The notes under the pieces are model-generated. The model worked only from the letters and a program-made list of their open reading frames with translations. It did no database searches and was not told the DNA's origin. Of a DNA stretch of 64,000 nucleotides, positions 22,043 to 33,611 are shown piece by piece. Location: NCBI RefSeq assembly GCF_014352955.1, contig NZ_CP060691.1, forward strand, positions 248,001 through 312,000, written 5' to 3'. Both the position numbers and the translations under genes were made by a program. How positions within the stretch are numbered: the stretch's first letter is position 1; each line of letters begins with the position of its first letter. Source of the DNA: Mycoplasma sp. Pen4 (lineage in GTDB: Bacteria; Bacillota_I; Bacilli_A; Mycoplasmatales; Metamycoplasmataceae).

Positions 22043-24850
22043 CTAACTTCCTGGTAAAACAGGTTTAATCGCTGGTATTTCACCTTTAAATAATTCAGTT
22101 ACATTTCCGGTTGTGAATTGTGTTGGTGAAACGAGTTCTGAGTTATATAAAATTGCAGTTTCTTCTTTACCACCATTTGAAAGGAATGCATATTGATTAT
22201 TGTGCAACATGCTTCCTGGTGATGTAATAAGAGATCTTCAAACATTTCTTCCATATAATCTGTTTAATTCTTGAACAATATATTCAACATTGTTTTGTGC
22301 ACCTTCATTAACTTCTGTAAGACCAATGATGTCAAAACCTTTCGCTTTAGCCACTGCTGCAATACCCATATATTTAAATGCATATTTATCAGCAATGTTT
22401 TCTCTTGGATTTGTAGTTCCAAAATTAAGAATATTTCAGTGAGCTATACGAAGTGATTTTGCGTTTTTACTATTTGTAAGCATATCTAAATTTGGATTAT
22501 TGAAGTTTGCACTATTAATTGCAACATCTGTGAAAACTGGTGCATGATCAGATAAACGTGAACGAATTCTTGCAGATACTGCATTATTTGAACTTGTACC
22601 ACCACTGTAGCTTGGGTGATTTTTAAGTTCTTCACTTACAAGTCCATCCATAAATACACGATAGATATCATATTTAAATTCTAATAATGGATTAACTTTA
22701 TCATCAATAACCATAAATGTATCACTTGCTTTATTTGCATAAAACATTTTGTCATACATTTCAGAGTATCCGCCTTTTGTATTAAGAGATGTTTTTAACT
22801 CGGTTTTCGGTTGTGTAATAACCGCTTTAAAATATGGTTCAAAATAATTTTGTAAATAGAAGTTTTTAGTTTTTATATTTGTATCCCCACCAAAAATTGT
22901 TAAGTTTTTTGGATTAGAAATACCTTGATAATGTGCCGCAACATTAGGTAAAGCCATAAATTCACTAAATTCTTGTGCGCCTTGGCCAGCACCTGAAGCT
23001 ATTGGTAATCCTTCATTTCTACTTACAGCAGGTTCTTTAACATTTTTAGATGACTTAGCACCTGGACTATCTAAGTGATCAAAGATTGTTGTAATTGTTG
23101 CAGAACCGCTTCCAAGTGCATTAACAGTGAATTGTGCACCAAATGGTGGACGAACATATGCGGTTTTATGTGTTGTTTTGATTAAATATTCATTTGCAAG
23201 GTTTAACTCAGCTAATGAAGTTAAAAGATTTTCTGATGTATTTGGAACTACTTCAACATTTTCTTCATTTGATGAACCTGTATTACCATCTGTTGGTGCC
23301 TCTGGTTCAGGTTGTGGTTGTGGTTCAGTTGTAGTATTTGTTCCTGTTTCATTATCACCAGAATTACTTGAATCACCTGAAGCAGAAGTATCATCAGATA
23401 ATTTAAATACTTGAGTGTATTCTTTATCATCATTTTTTAAATTATATTTAATAACAAATGTTTTATTTGCTTCATAGAAGGTTCCTTTTATGTATAAGGT
23501 TCCTCTGTCTTCGACAAGAACCATATCATCAGGATTAAAACCATCTTTATAACGTAAAACAGTTGTTCTACCCCCGCTCTTTAAAATACTAAATGCACGA
23601 GAGGTTTTATAGTATTGGAATAGCACTCCTTTTTCTTCCATTAAATTTGAGTACTTTTGAATCGCTTTTTTATACATTGCTTTTAAAGCATCAAATGTGA
23701 TATCAGAATCAAGTGTAAAAGCATCTCCTTGATTCTCGACATTTATTTCAAGATCAGGTGTTGGCTGAGGTGCAACTGGATCTGTATTTGTCTCTTCATT
23801 TGAGTTGTCTGTTGTCCCTGGTTGAGGTGTTGGTGTCTCGTCTGAAGGGATAGTAAATGTTTCTGTATGCTCTTCATCACTATCTTTTAGTTTGTATGTT
23901 ACACTAAGTGTTTTAGTGTCAATATTTAAACTACTTTTAATGTATAAAGTGCTTTTATCTTTTACAGTTTGGATTCTGTCGATATCAAAACCATCTGCGA
24001 AGTTTAAAACTATGTTTTTTCCACCACTTCTAAGGATGCTAAATGCTTTTGATTTTTTGTAATATTGCAAGATTACACCGTGTTCGGTTATTAAATCATT
24101 ATATTGTGAAGTTGCATGGTCATACATTTCACGAACAGTATTAAATTTTATTTCTGGATTTAATGCAAAAACTGTATTTTGTGTAACAGTTTCTTCATCA
24201 TCGTTTTTAGGAGTAGATGGAGTTGTATCTTCACCAGTTGAACCTGGTGTTGGTTTTGGTTGTGGTGTAGAGTTATCACCTCTATTATTCAACTCTGTTT
24301 CAGGTTGTTTGTCTGAGATAGACTTCTTAAGTGCTTCTAAATCTATATCCTTAACTTCGATATCTCCTGGGAAAAATAAACTTTTGATTGTTGGAATTTG
24401 ACCTTTTGATTGTATGAAAGCTGTTTTAAGTGATTTTAATTGATTTAAATCACTTATACTTCCTACTAAACTTTCATCAACGTTTGCTACTAAAGCAAAT
24501 GATGATTCTTGATTTTTATATTGATTTAAAAGTTCAACGGTTATGTTTTTAGGTAATTCTTCACCTTTTTGAAGTTTTAATTCATAGTATTGAATTACAA
24601 TTTGAAATTCTTTTGCAAATTGTTTAATTTCTTTAACATCTTGAGTGATTTCTTGTCTGAGTTGATCTAATTCTGAACTTGTAGTTTCAGTTTTTTTATC
24701 TTTTTCTGGAGTATCTATTAATTCAGTTTTTGGATCCTGCTGTTTAGTATTATTTTTATCAGTTTCCATTTTACATGAAACAATACCAAAAATCGCAGTT
24801 GATGAACCAAGTAGTACCAGTGATTTTGTTAGTAATTTTTTTAATTTCAT
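22043..24850 (-). CDS. lipoprotein nuclease of the MnuA/EEP family with circularly permuted catalytic domain
   Basis: A 935-residue lipoprotein with lipobox FGIVSC (Cys26). Two related blocks of about 105 residues lie near 227-333 and 377-487 (each with a QYYK..AFSIL.SGG core), joined by Pro/Thr/Ser linkers. The C-terminal part is an endonuclease/exonuclease/phosphatase domain, but in swapped order. The usual second half comes first: RPPF about 567, FDHLDSPGA with His about 592, GGDTN about 654, YDKMFY about 700, SDHAPV about 767. The usual first half follows: HWNILNFG about 804 (Trp is TGA), LTEVN with Glu about 846, KEETAILYNSEL. All catalytic residues are present. Such nucleases scavenge nucleotides at the cell surface. 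Confidence 0.85.
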
Positions 24851-25570
24851 ATGTTGTCCTCCCGCTTTTTTATTACTAATTTAATTATAAAGTTTTTACA
24901 ATCTGACTTGGAAAAGTTTCCACATTTTTGCCTTTTTGTTAAAAGATTAATAGCACCAAAATAATCTTTGTAAATATGGTTTTTTGCTTTAAATTTTTAT
25001 TTTTCAGCAAAAAAACTTTTATCAAAAGTAAACTAAATCAACCCAAAATGAATTTTTAGGTAGTTTGATAACTTCAAAAACATTAACTTTTATTTGACGC
25101 GTTGTTTTTCTTGTTTTTTCTAAAAAATGCAAAATTATTAAAAAATATTACTATTTTTCAATCTTTTTTGTTATTCAATAATTATTTGAAATTCTAACTA
25201 CAAATAATTAAACAAATTAATGTGAATATTTTATGCAATAGTATAGATTGTAAGAACATCTCCCAGAATATTCAAACTATTGAAAATCAAAATTTACATT
25301 TATATATAAAATCAACATTCATTTTATGTTTCCATAAATTCATTTAATATATGGAAAATTACAAGAAGTTATTTTGGTCTAAAATCTCTTCTAATGTAAA
25401 ATACCCCGGGGTAATTATTGTATATGAAAAAACATCATTCCTTCAAATAATAATCATAAAAAGTTGATGTATTTTCCACTCAAATACCATAACATCAACA
25501 GGGTAGATATAAACAACTTTAGAGACGAATTTTCATATGAAAATTTATAAGAAAAAGAATAACAAACTAA
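24851..25570. other. non-coding AT-rich stretch
   Basis: No convincing gene is seen on either strand with TGA as Trp. It holds the promoter of the nuclease gene (TATAAT at 24889-24884 on the minus strand), a perfect 12-bp GC palindrome at 25402-25413, an inverted repeat GTTGATGT / ACATCAAC (25463-25499) and a perfect 18-bp palindrome at 25528-25545. Confidence 0.5.
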
Positions 25571-25573
25571 AAA

Positions 25574-25612
25574 ACAAACCAAGAAACATTTCAATTTGTT
25601 AGCTTGGTTTGT
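25574..25612 (-). terminator. terminator of the first LRR gene
   Basis: ACAAACCAAG pairs with CTTGGTTTGT, with a T run on the minus strand, 18 bases after the LRR gene stop codon. Related hairpins follow two other genes of this cluster. Confidence 0.75.
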
Positions 25613-25629
25613 ATGTTTATACCTATAAT

Positions 25630-26649
25630 CTACTTTTGTATTGATTTAAATTTTTCTAGTAGCGTTTCTTTGTTCCGAGTTCCTTCAAAAGCATTTGGTT
25701 TAAGAATTAATAATGACGGTGCATTAATAGACTTCAATGAAGAATCTGCGAAAGCCTCTTCTTCGATTCTCTCTAATTTAGGAAAATTTACATGTTTTAA
25801 TTTGGTCCTTTTGAATGCTTCTGATTCAATGATTTTTAATTTTGGTGCATTAACTAATTCAAGTGGTGTTTTTTCAAATGCACCCGGACCAATGATTTCT
25901 AATTCTGGGAGATTTACATGTTTTAATTTTGTTTCTTCAAATGTTCAACCGCCAATTTCTTTAAGCTTTGGTGCATTGATTGACCTAAGTTTTGACCTCC
26001 TAAATACACCACCTTCTATTTCTTCTATCTCCGGAAAGTCTATATGAGTGATTTTTGATTTCACAAATGCGTCAATAAATATTTCAGAAACCTTAGGTGC
26101 ATTGATTGTTTCAAGAGTTGAGCTCTCAAATGCACTTTCTGATATAAAAGTTAATTTAGGTAGATCAATGTGTTTTATGTTCCCTTTATAAAAAATATAA
26201 TCGTCTATGAATGTAACTTTTGGTGCATATATTTCACCAAAAATATAATTACTACAAAAAGCGTAATCGTCAAGTCAATCTACAGCTGTAATAATTAATC
26301 TTTTGATTTCTTTTTTACGTGTTTTAGTTGAAAAATTACCATTCTTCTTTGATGCATTTGAATTTTCTTTTTTATAAAATCAAATGCGTTTGATATTGTC
26401 AGGAATATATAATCATTCAAGATCAGCATCATCAACAAAACCTTCCATTGTTGTTTTTGTTTCATTCATTAAGATATATTTCTCTGGATGTATTTTTTGA
26501 TCAAATAATAGTGACAATATTTCATCATCATTTAAAATGATTGACTTTATTTCACTACTAATATTTAAATTTCTTATTTCTTCTTTAAATTCATTTATCG
26601 TTGGTTTCAACACAATACTTTCATTTATTTCTTCGTCTTTTAATTGCAT
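25630..26649 (-). CDS. BspA-type leucine-rich repeat protein without signal peptide (LRR1)
   Basis: A 339-residue protein. The N-terminal block (EFKEEIRNLNISSEIK...ILSLLFDQKIHPEKYI...ADLEWLYIPDNI) matches the head of the other cluster members after their signal peptide. It is followed by about nine 23-residue LRR_5/BspA-type repeats with the pattern INAPKLKEIG..AF..TKLKHV.LPELEIIG. The start at 26649 has a perfect AGGAGG Shine-Dalgarno. No hydrophobic signal or lipobox precedes the head, so the protein looks cytoplasmic or secreted by another route, unlike LRR3 and LRR4. Its promoter also lacks the TA-tract design. Confidence 0.8.
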
Positions 26650-26944
26650 TATCTTTTCCTCCTATTTTTCATTTCAATTACTTATAACTAAATTATATAT
26701 TTATATATTAATATATAAATAAATCTGGTAATTAGAGCACATATATGGAAGTTTGCTATTGCACAATCAAAAATTTACATAAAGTTAAAAGTCTTAAAAG
26801 ATATTAAAATAAATGTTTATACAATAATCATTTATATACCCATTAATTTATGCAAACATAATAAATGAAAATATCTATAAAAACAAACCAAGAACACACT
26901 TAATGTATTTGTTGATTTTAATATTGCCGTTTTAATTATTTTGA
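26650..26944. other. intergenic spacer between LRR genes
   Basis: AT-rich. It holds the LRR1 upstream region (TATAAT within 26690-26700 on the minus strand). No gene seen. Confidence 0.4.
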
Positions 26945-27717
26945 TTATATTCTTATTACATCTTTAAATTGTTCATTTAATTTTCTTCATTAGGAGTCCG
27001 GCTAAAAGGATTTAATTCTATATATTTTAATTTTGGGACGTTGATTGATTCGAATGATGAATTATAAAATGCATTGTTGCCTATTTTTTCTAATTCATGG
27101 AAATCTACGTACGTTAATTTTGCACCTATAAATGAAGAATCACCTATTTCTTTTAGTTTTGGAGCGTTGATTGATTTGAGGGTTGAATCTTTGAATGCAC
27201 TATCACTTATTCTTTCTAACTCAGGAAAATCTACATAAGTTAATTTTTGCTTCCACGAATGCTCCTTGATCTATTTCTTTAAGTTTTGGTGCATAAAAAG
27301 TTTTAACATTCATTTTATAAAAAATGAATGAGCTTTTAAAACTTCGACACTTGAAAAGATTATATTTTCGATTTCCTTTATTTTCGGAATATTAAAATCA
27401 TTATTTATGCTTACCACTCCATTTGGAATATACAATCATTCAAGGTCATCATCATTAGTAAAACCAATTATTTCTGTTTTATCATCGTTCATCTTAATAT
27501 ATTTTTCAGGATGTAGTTTTTAATTGAATAATAATGAAAAGACACTACTATCATTTAATATTTTTGTTTTAGTTTCTTCATTAATATTTAAGTCTCTTAT
27601 TTCTTTTTTGAAATCAATTTTTGCCCTAATATTAATACCATAAATCACTGCTAAAATTGGTGTCGTAGTTACTGCTGGTGTAACTGCAAACAACAATAAA
27701 AATCGCTTTAATTTCAT
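26945..27717 (-). pseudogene. decayed BspA-type LRR lipoprotein gene (LRR2)
   Basis: It begins MKLKRFLLLFAVTPAVTTTPILAV like its paralogs, but the lipobox Cys is lost (IYG in place of SCG). After LLFN a TAA (27520-27522) replaces the CAA found in paralogs (LLFDQK). Beyond it, LHPEKYIKMNDDKTEI and LRR blocks (INAPKLKEIG, YVDFPELERI, INVPKLKYIE) continue in shifting frames to a remnant of the usual end, LNEQFKDVI. At least one nonsense change and two frameshifts are present. It could still serve as a donor for gene conversion. Confidence 0.8.
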
Positions 27718-27758
27718 TACATTTTTCCTTTTATTTAATTTAAATTATTCGTAACTTC

Positions 27759-27776
27759 ATTATATATATAAGTCAA
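27759..27776 (-). promoter_or_regulatory. TA-tract promoter of LRR2
   Basis: On the minus strand TTGACT (27776-27771) and TATAAT (27764-27759) are separated by only 6 bases of TA repeat. The spacing is far from 17, so this promoter should be inactive. Confidence 0.55.
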
Positions 27777-27843
27777 GTAAACGCCACCGATACATGAAAG
27801 TAATGGAAATCAGTATGTCGTGATAGTCTTTTAGGTACAAAAG

Positions 27844-27880
27844 CAAGCCAAGAAACATTTTAGTAATGTTTCTTGGCTTG
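27844..27880 (-). terminator. LRR3 terminator
   Basis: A 16-bp near-perfect stem, CAAGCCAAGAAACATT / AATGTTTCTTGGCTTG, lies 13 bases after the stop codon and is followed by CTTTTG on the minus strand. Confidence 0.85.
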
Positions 27881-27892
27881 AATGTTATTGTC

Positions 27893-30804
27893 TTAATTAT
27901 TATTATCTTTATCTTTTATTACATCTTTAAATTGTTCGTTAAATTTCGCTTCATTTGGTGTTCCACTAAAAGCATTCTGTGCTATATGTTTTACTTTCGG
28001 AGCATTGATTGTTTCAAGTGTTGAACCAGCAAAAGCAGTTTCACCTATTTTTTTAAGTTCAGGGAAATCTACGTGTGTGATGTTTGTTCCCTCAAATGCG
28101 CTTGAACCTATTTCTTTTAATCCGGGAGCATTGATTGTTCTTATTATTTTATTATCTTTGAAACACGATGGAGCAATATATTCAACTGTTTCAGGTAAAA
28201 CTATCTCACCGTTATTCATTTCATCATCGTTATATTTTAATAATGTGTCGTTTAAAATAATCATTCCTGGTTTTTCGATAAATTTTGTTCCTTTAAATGC
28301 ATTATCACCTATTTCCTCTAATTTAGGAAAATTTACTTGTGTTAGTTTTGCTCCTTCGAATGCATATGACCCTATTCATTTAAGTTTTGGAGCATTTATT
28401 GTTTCAAGAGTAGAATTAGCAAATGCGGCCGTGTCTATCCCTTTTAATCCAGGAGCGTTGATTGTTTTTATTGATTTACTATTTTCAAAAGCAGCAGAAA
28501 CAATGTATTCAACTGTTTCAGGTAAAACTATCTCACCGTTATTCATTTCATTATCGTTATATTTTAATAATGTGTCGTTTAAAATAATCATTCCTGGTTT
28601 ATCGATGAATTTTGTTCCTTTGAATGCGTTATGAGCTATTCTTTTTACTTTTGGTGCATTGATTGATTCGAGTGTTGAATTAGCAAAAGCAGCGCTACTT
28701 ATTTCTTCTAGTTCAGGGAAATCTACGTGTGTGAGTTTTGTTCCTTTGAACACAGCACCAAAACTATAAAAACTTCCTATTCTTTTGAGTTTTGGAGCAT
28801 TTATTGTTTCTAATGGGGTATTTTCAAAAGTCCCTGTTTCACCACCCTGTGTGTAATAAATATTTTCCAATTCTGGGAAGTCTACGTGTGTGAGTTTTGT
28901 TCCAGCAAACACTCCCATACCCATTTGTTTAAGTTTTGGAGCATTAATCATTTCTAGAGTCGAATATCCAAATGCGTGCATTTCTATTTTTTCAACTTCA
29001 GGAAAATCTACGTTTGTTAGTTTTGTGCCCATGAATGCATATGAGCCTATTTCCTTTACTTTTGGAGCATTAATTGATTTAAGAGTTGTATCTTGGAATG
29101 CGCTACCACCTATTTTTTCAAGTTCAGGAAAGTCGACGCGCATGAGTTTTGTTTTATTGAATGCAACATAACCTATTTCTTTTACTTTTGGGGCGTTGAT
29201 TATCTCAAGAGATGAATGGGCAAAAGCAGAGTGAGTTATTTCTTTTAATCCAGGAGCATTGATTGTTCTTATTGTTTTATTATTTCAAAAACAATCTGAC
29301 GCAATATATTCAATCGTGTCTGGTAAAGTCACTACACCATCAACTATTTGATTATCATCGTATTTTACTAAGCATTTACCTAAAGTTATGTTAGGTTGTT
29401 CGATGAATTTTGTATTAGCAAACGCATTAAAGTCAACTTTTTCTACTTTTGGAGCATTGATCGATTCAAGAGATGAATTGGCAAAAGCAGAGTATGCTAT
29501 TTCTTTTACCCCAGGCGCATTAATTATTCTTATTGATTTATTATCACTAAAACAATCTTTCCCAATACATTCAATCGTGTCTGGTAAAGTCACTACACCA
29601 TCAACTATTTGATTATCATCATATTTTACTAAGCATTTACCTAAAGTTATGTTAGATTGTTCAATGAATTTTGTATCAGCAAACGCTTCAAGGTCAACTT
29701 TTTCTACTTTTGGAGCATTGATCGATTCAAGAGTTGAAGCATAGAAGGCTTCATAACCTATTTTTTCAAGTTCAGGAAAGTCCACTCGTGTGAGTTTAGC
29801 GTTTCAGAATGCACGCGGACCTATTTCATTTACTTTTGGAGCATTGATTGTTTCGAGTGTTGAATCGATAAAAGCGGTTCCACCTATTTTTTTAAGTTCA
29901 GAAAAATCTACGTGTGTGATTTTTGTATTTCCGAATGAACCATCACCTATTTCTTTTACTTTTGGAGTATTGATTGTTTCGAGTGGTGAACTTGCGAATG
30001 CTCAGCTACCAATTTTTTCTAGTTCAGGAAAATCTAAGTGTGTTAGTTTTGTTCTTCCGAATGCGCTCCGAGCTATTTCTTTTACTTTCGGAGCATTGAT
30101 TGATTCGAGTGTTGAATTAAAAAAAGCATAATCATCTATTTTTTCTAGTTCAGGGAAATCTACGTGTGTTAGTTTTGTTTCGCTGAATGCACTCGAACCT
30201 ATTTCTTTTAATTTTGGAGCATAAACGCTTTCTACTCCTAAATTTTTAAAAAAAGTTCTGTGTCGATATAATACTTCAATAATACTTGGCATAAGTATAT
30301 TTTTTATTTTTTCAATGATGGAATCTTAAAATCAGCAATATTCACTATTCCTTCCGGAATATATAATCATTCAAGATCTTCACCATTAGCAAAATCATTC
30401 ATCTCTGTTTTATCATCATTCATCTTGATGTATTTCTCAGGATGTTGTTTTTGATCGAATAACAATGATAGAATGTTATCATCATTTATAATTTTGGTTT
30501 TAATTTCTTCATTAATATTTAAATTTTTTATTTCATTCTTAAATTCGTTTTTTGCCAAAATAATTAAATCGTTTTCTTTATCATTTTCTTCTTTTTTATT
30601 TTCATCTGTGTTATTTAATTTGTCTTTTGTTTCTACATCTACAGAAATATTATCGTTGTTTTCGTCCTTTTCTTTTTTTGGTTTGTCAACATCATCTTTC
30701 TGATGTTTTTCTTTATTATCATTACCACAACTAATTGCTAAAATCGGTGCAACAGCCGTTACTGATGTAACCGTCGATAACAATAAAAATTGTTTTAATT
30801 TCAT
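27893..30804 (-). pseudogene. BspA-type LRR lipoprotein gene, frameshifted at a poly-A tract (LRR3)
   Basis: The head (30804-30304) encodes 166 residues: signal peptide, lipobox PILAISC, a Lys/Asp/Glu-rich spacer and the shared domain ending IADFKIPSLKK, then TAA. The body (about 800 residues from 30292 to the TAA at 27893) is in another frame and holds some thirty 23-residue LRR repeats. Comparison with LRR4 (LKEIKNILIPSIEVL) shows that one missing A in the A6 run at 30312-30307 causes the break. Inside the body, a cassette with GKCLVKYDDNQIVDGVVTLPDTIE occurs twice, and a related one with LNDTLLKYND.EMNNGEIVLPETVEYI twice more. It may be a phase-OFF state, a dead gene or a sequencing error. 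Confidence 0.75.
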
Positions 30805-30846
30805 TATGTTTTTCCTTTCATTTTAATTTAAATTATTCATAACTCC

Positions 30847-30870
30847 ATTATATATATATATATAAGTCAA
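30847..30870 (-). promoter_or_regulatory. TA-tract promoter of LRR3
   Basis: On the minus strand TTGACT (30870-30865) and TATAAT (30852-30847) are separated by 12 bases, all TA repeat; the whole tract is (TA)8 at 30849-30864. The spacing is shorter than the 17 +/- 1 needed by sigma-70-type polymerase. Confidence 0.6.
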
Positions 30871-30940
30871 GTAAATCCCATCGATACATGAAAACAATGG
30901 AAATTAATATGCAGTTATAGTCTTTTAGACGCAAAAACAA

Positions 30941-30973
30941 CAAAGAAACATTGTTAAAATGTTTCCTGGTTTG
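30941..30973 (-). terminator. LRR4 terminator (imperfect)
   Basis: AGGAAACATT pairs with AATGTTTCTT on the minus strand, 30 bases after the LRR4 stop. It is a weaker relative of the LRR3 terminator. Confidence 0.5.
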
Positions 30974-31001
30974 AATGTCGATGATTTAATTATTATTATC
31001 A

Positions 31002-33569
31002 TTAATCTCTTATTACATCTTTAAATTGTTCGTTAAATTTTGCTTCATGTGGTGTTCCACTAAAAGCTTTTGATGCTATATATTTTACTTTCGGAGCATT
31101 GATTGATTCAAGAGTTGAAGCATAGAAGGCTTCATAACCTATTTTTTCAAGTTCAGGGAAATCTACGTGTGTGATGTTTGTTCCCTCAAATGCGCTTGAA
31201 CCTATTTCTTTTAATCCGGGAGCATTGATTGTTCTTATTGTTTTATTATCTTTGAAAGACAATGGAGCAATATATTCAATTGTTTCAGGTAAAAATATCT
31301 CACTGTTATTCATTTCACTATCGTTATATTTTAATAATGTGTTGCCTAAAATAACCATTCCAGGTTTTTCGATGAATTTTGTTCCTTCGAATGCATTTCA
31401 ATCTATTTCTTTTACTTTTGGAGCATTGATTGATTCGAGTGTTGAATTTCTGAATGCTTCTGATCTAATAATTTCTAATTCTGGAAGATCTATATGTTTT
31501 AATCTTGTTCCCAAGAATGCAAGACGATCAATTTTTTTAAGTTTTGGAGCATTGATTGATTCGAGTGTTGAATTCATGAATGCTTGTGAGTATATTGTCA
31601 CTAACTCTGGAAAATCTACATTTGTTAGTTTTGTATTTGCGAATGCAAGATTATCAATTTTTTTAAGTCATGGAGCGTTGATTGTTTCAAGTGTTGAATC
31701 CTTGAATGCTTCTGGGTATATTACCACTAACTCTGGAAAATCTACATTTGTTAGTTTTGTATTTGCGAATGCAGCAAGACCAATTTCTTCAACTTTTGGA
31801 GTGTTGATTGTTTCAAGCGTTGAATTTTCGAATGTTTCTGATTTAATAATTTCTAATCCTGGAAGATCTATATGTTTTAATCTTGTTCCCGAGAATGCAA
31901 GACGACCAATTTCTTTAAGTTTTGGGGCATTGATTGATTCGAGTGTTGAATTCATGAATGCTTTTGGGTATATTGTCACTAACTCTGGAAAATCTACATT
32001 TGTTAGTTTTGTATTTGCGAATGCAAGATCATCAATTTCTTTAAGTTTTGGGGCATTGATTGATTCGAGTGTTGAATTCATGAATATTTTTGAATCTATT
32101 TTTTCTAATTCTGGAAGATCTATATGTTTTAATCTTGTTCCCGATAATGCAAGATCACCAATTTCTTTAAGTTTTGGAGCATTGATTGATTCTAGTTTTG
32201 AATCCTTGAATGCTTCGTTAGATATCGTATAAACTTTTGGAGCATTGATTGTTTCTAGCGATGAGTATTCGAATGCATTATTATCTATAAATTTTACCCC
32301 CGGTGCATTTATTGTTCTTATTATTTTATTATTTTTAAATGCCGATTCAGCAATGTATTCAATTGTTTCGGGTAAATTAACTACAGCGTCAATGATTTTA
32401 TTGTTGTTGTATTTTAATAAACTATTACCTAAAATAATAGTTCCAAGTTGATAAAGATATGATGTGTCATCAAACGCATTAGATTTTACTCATTTGGCTT
32501 TTGGAGCGTTGATTGCTTTGAGTGGTGAACTTGCGAATGCTCAACTACCAATTTTTTCTAGTTCAGAAAAATCAACATTTGTTAGTTTTGTATTTGCAAA
32601 TGAAAAATCACCTATTTCTTTAACTTTTGGAGCGTTGATTGATTTGAGGATTGAATCCGTGAATGCTTCATTACCTATTTTTTCTAATTCAGGGAAATCT
32701 ACGTGTGTGAGTTTTGCGTTTCTAAATGCATTTTCTTCAATTTCCTTTACTTTTGGAGCATTGATTGATTCAAGTGTTGAATCCTTGAATGTTTCTGGGT
32801 ATATTGTCACTAACTCTGGAAAATCTGCATTTGTTAGTTTTGTATTTGCGAATGCATTGCTGCCTATTTCTTTGAGTTTTGGAGCGTTGATTGATTCAAG
32901 TGTTGAATCCTTGAAAGATGCGAAATCTATTCTTTCTAATTCAGGGAAGTTTACGTGTTTGAGTTTTGTTCCCCTGAACCCTTCAAAAAGAATTACTTTA
33001 AGTTTTGGTGCATCAATTGATTCAAGGGTTGAATTTCCGAATGTTTGATAACCAATTATCTCTAACTCAGGAAAATCTAGGTGTGTTAGTTTTGTTCTTT
33101 TGAATGCATTCGGACCTATTTCTTTTACTTTAGGAGCATAAATATTTTCAACTCCTAAATTTTTAAAAAAAGTATCTTGCACTGCTAATACTTCAATACT
33201 TGGAATAAGTATATTTTTAATTTCTTTCAAATATGGAATATGTAAATCACGATTGATATTCACTATTCCTTCTGGAATATATAATCATTCAAGATTGTTT
33301 GCATCAGCAAAACCAAGCATTTCTGTTTTTTCTTCGTTCATCACTATATATTTTTCAGGATGTAGTTTTTGATCGAATAATAATGATAATATTTCATCAT
33401 TATTTAAGATTTTTGACTTAGTTTTTTCATTGATGTTTAAATTTCTTATTTCATCTTTAAATTCTTCTTTACTTATTTTTTTGATATTACCACAGCTAAT
33501 CGCTAAGATTGGTGCAATGGCTGTAACTGGCGTAACCGTTGATAACAATAGAAATTGTTTTAATTTCAT
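31002..33569 (-). CDS. BspA-type leucine-rich repeat lipoprotein (LRR4), intact
   Basis: An 855-residue lipoprotein. The signal peptide MKLKQFLLLSTVTPVTAIA ends in lipobox PILAISC. The shared head domain has EEFKDEIRNLNINEKTK, LLFDQKLHPEKYIVMNEEK and NLEWLYIPEGIVNI. About 30 LRR_5/BspA-type repeats follow, in pairs of the form STLESINAPKLKEIG..AFANT then KLTNVDFPELVTIY. The cassette LGN(S/T)LLKYN(N/D).. occurs twice, and the end is AKFNEQFKDVIRD. BspA-type repeats form a curved solenoid often used to bind host proteins. One frame is open throughout with TGA as Trp. RBS AAAGGA. Confidence 0.88.
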
Positions 33570-33611
33570 TACGTTTTTCCTTTCATTTTAATTTAAGTTA
33601 TTCATAACTCC

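Noticed and set aside
25604-33048. Long plus-strand reading frames across the LRR cluster (for example 31171-32232)
   Set aside because: They are antisense shadows of the repeated LRR genes: regular INAPK/DFPEL codons leave the opposite strand open. They have no ribosome sites, and the minus strand gives clear repeats and signal peptides.
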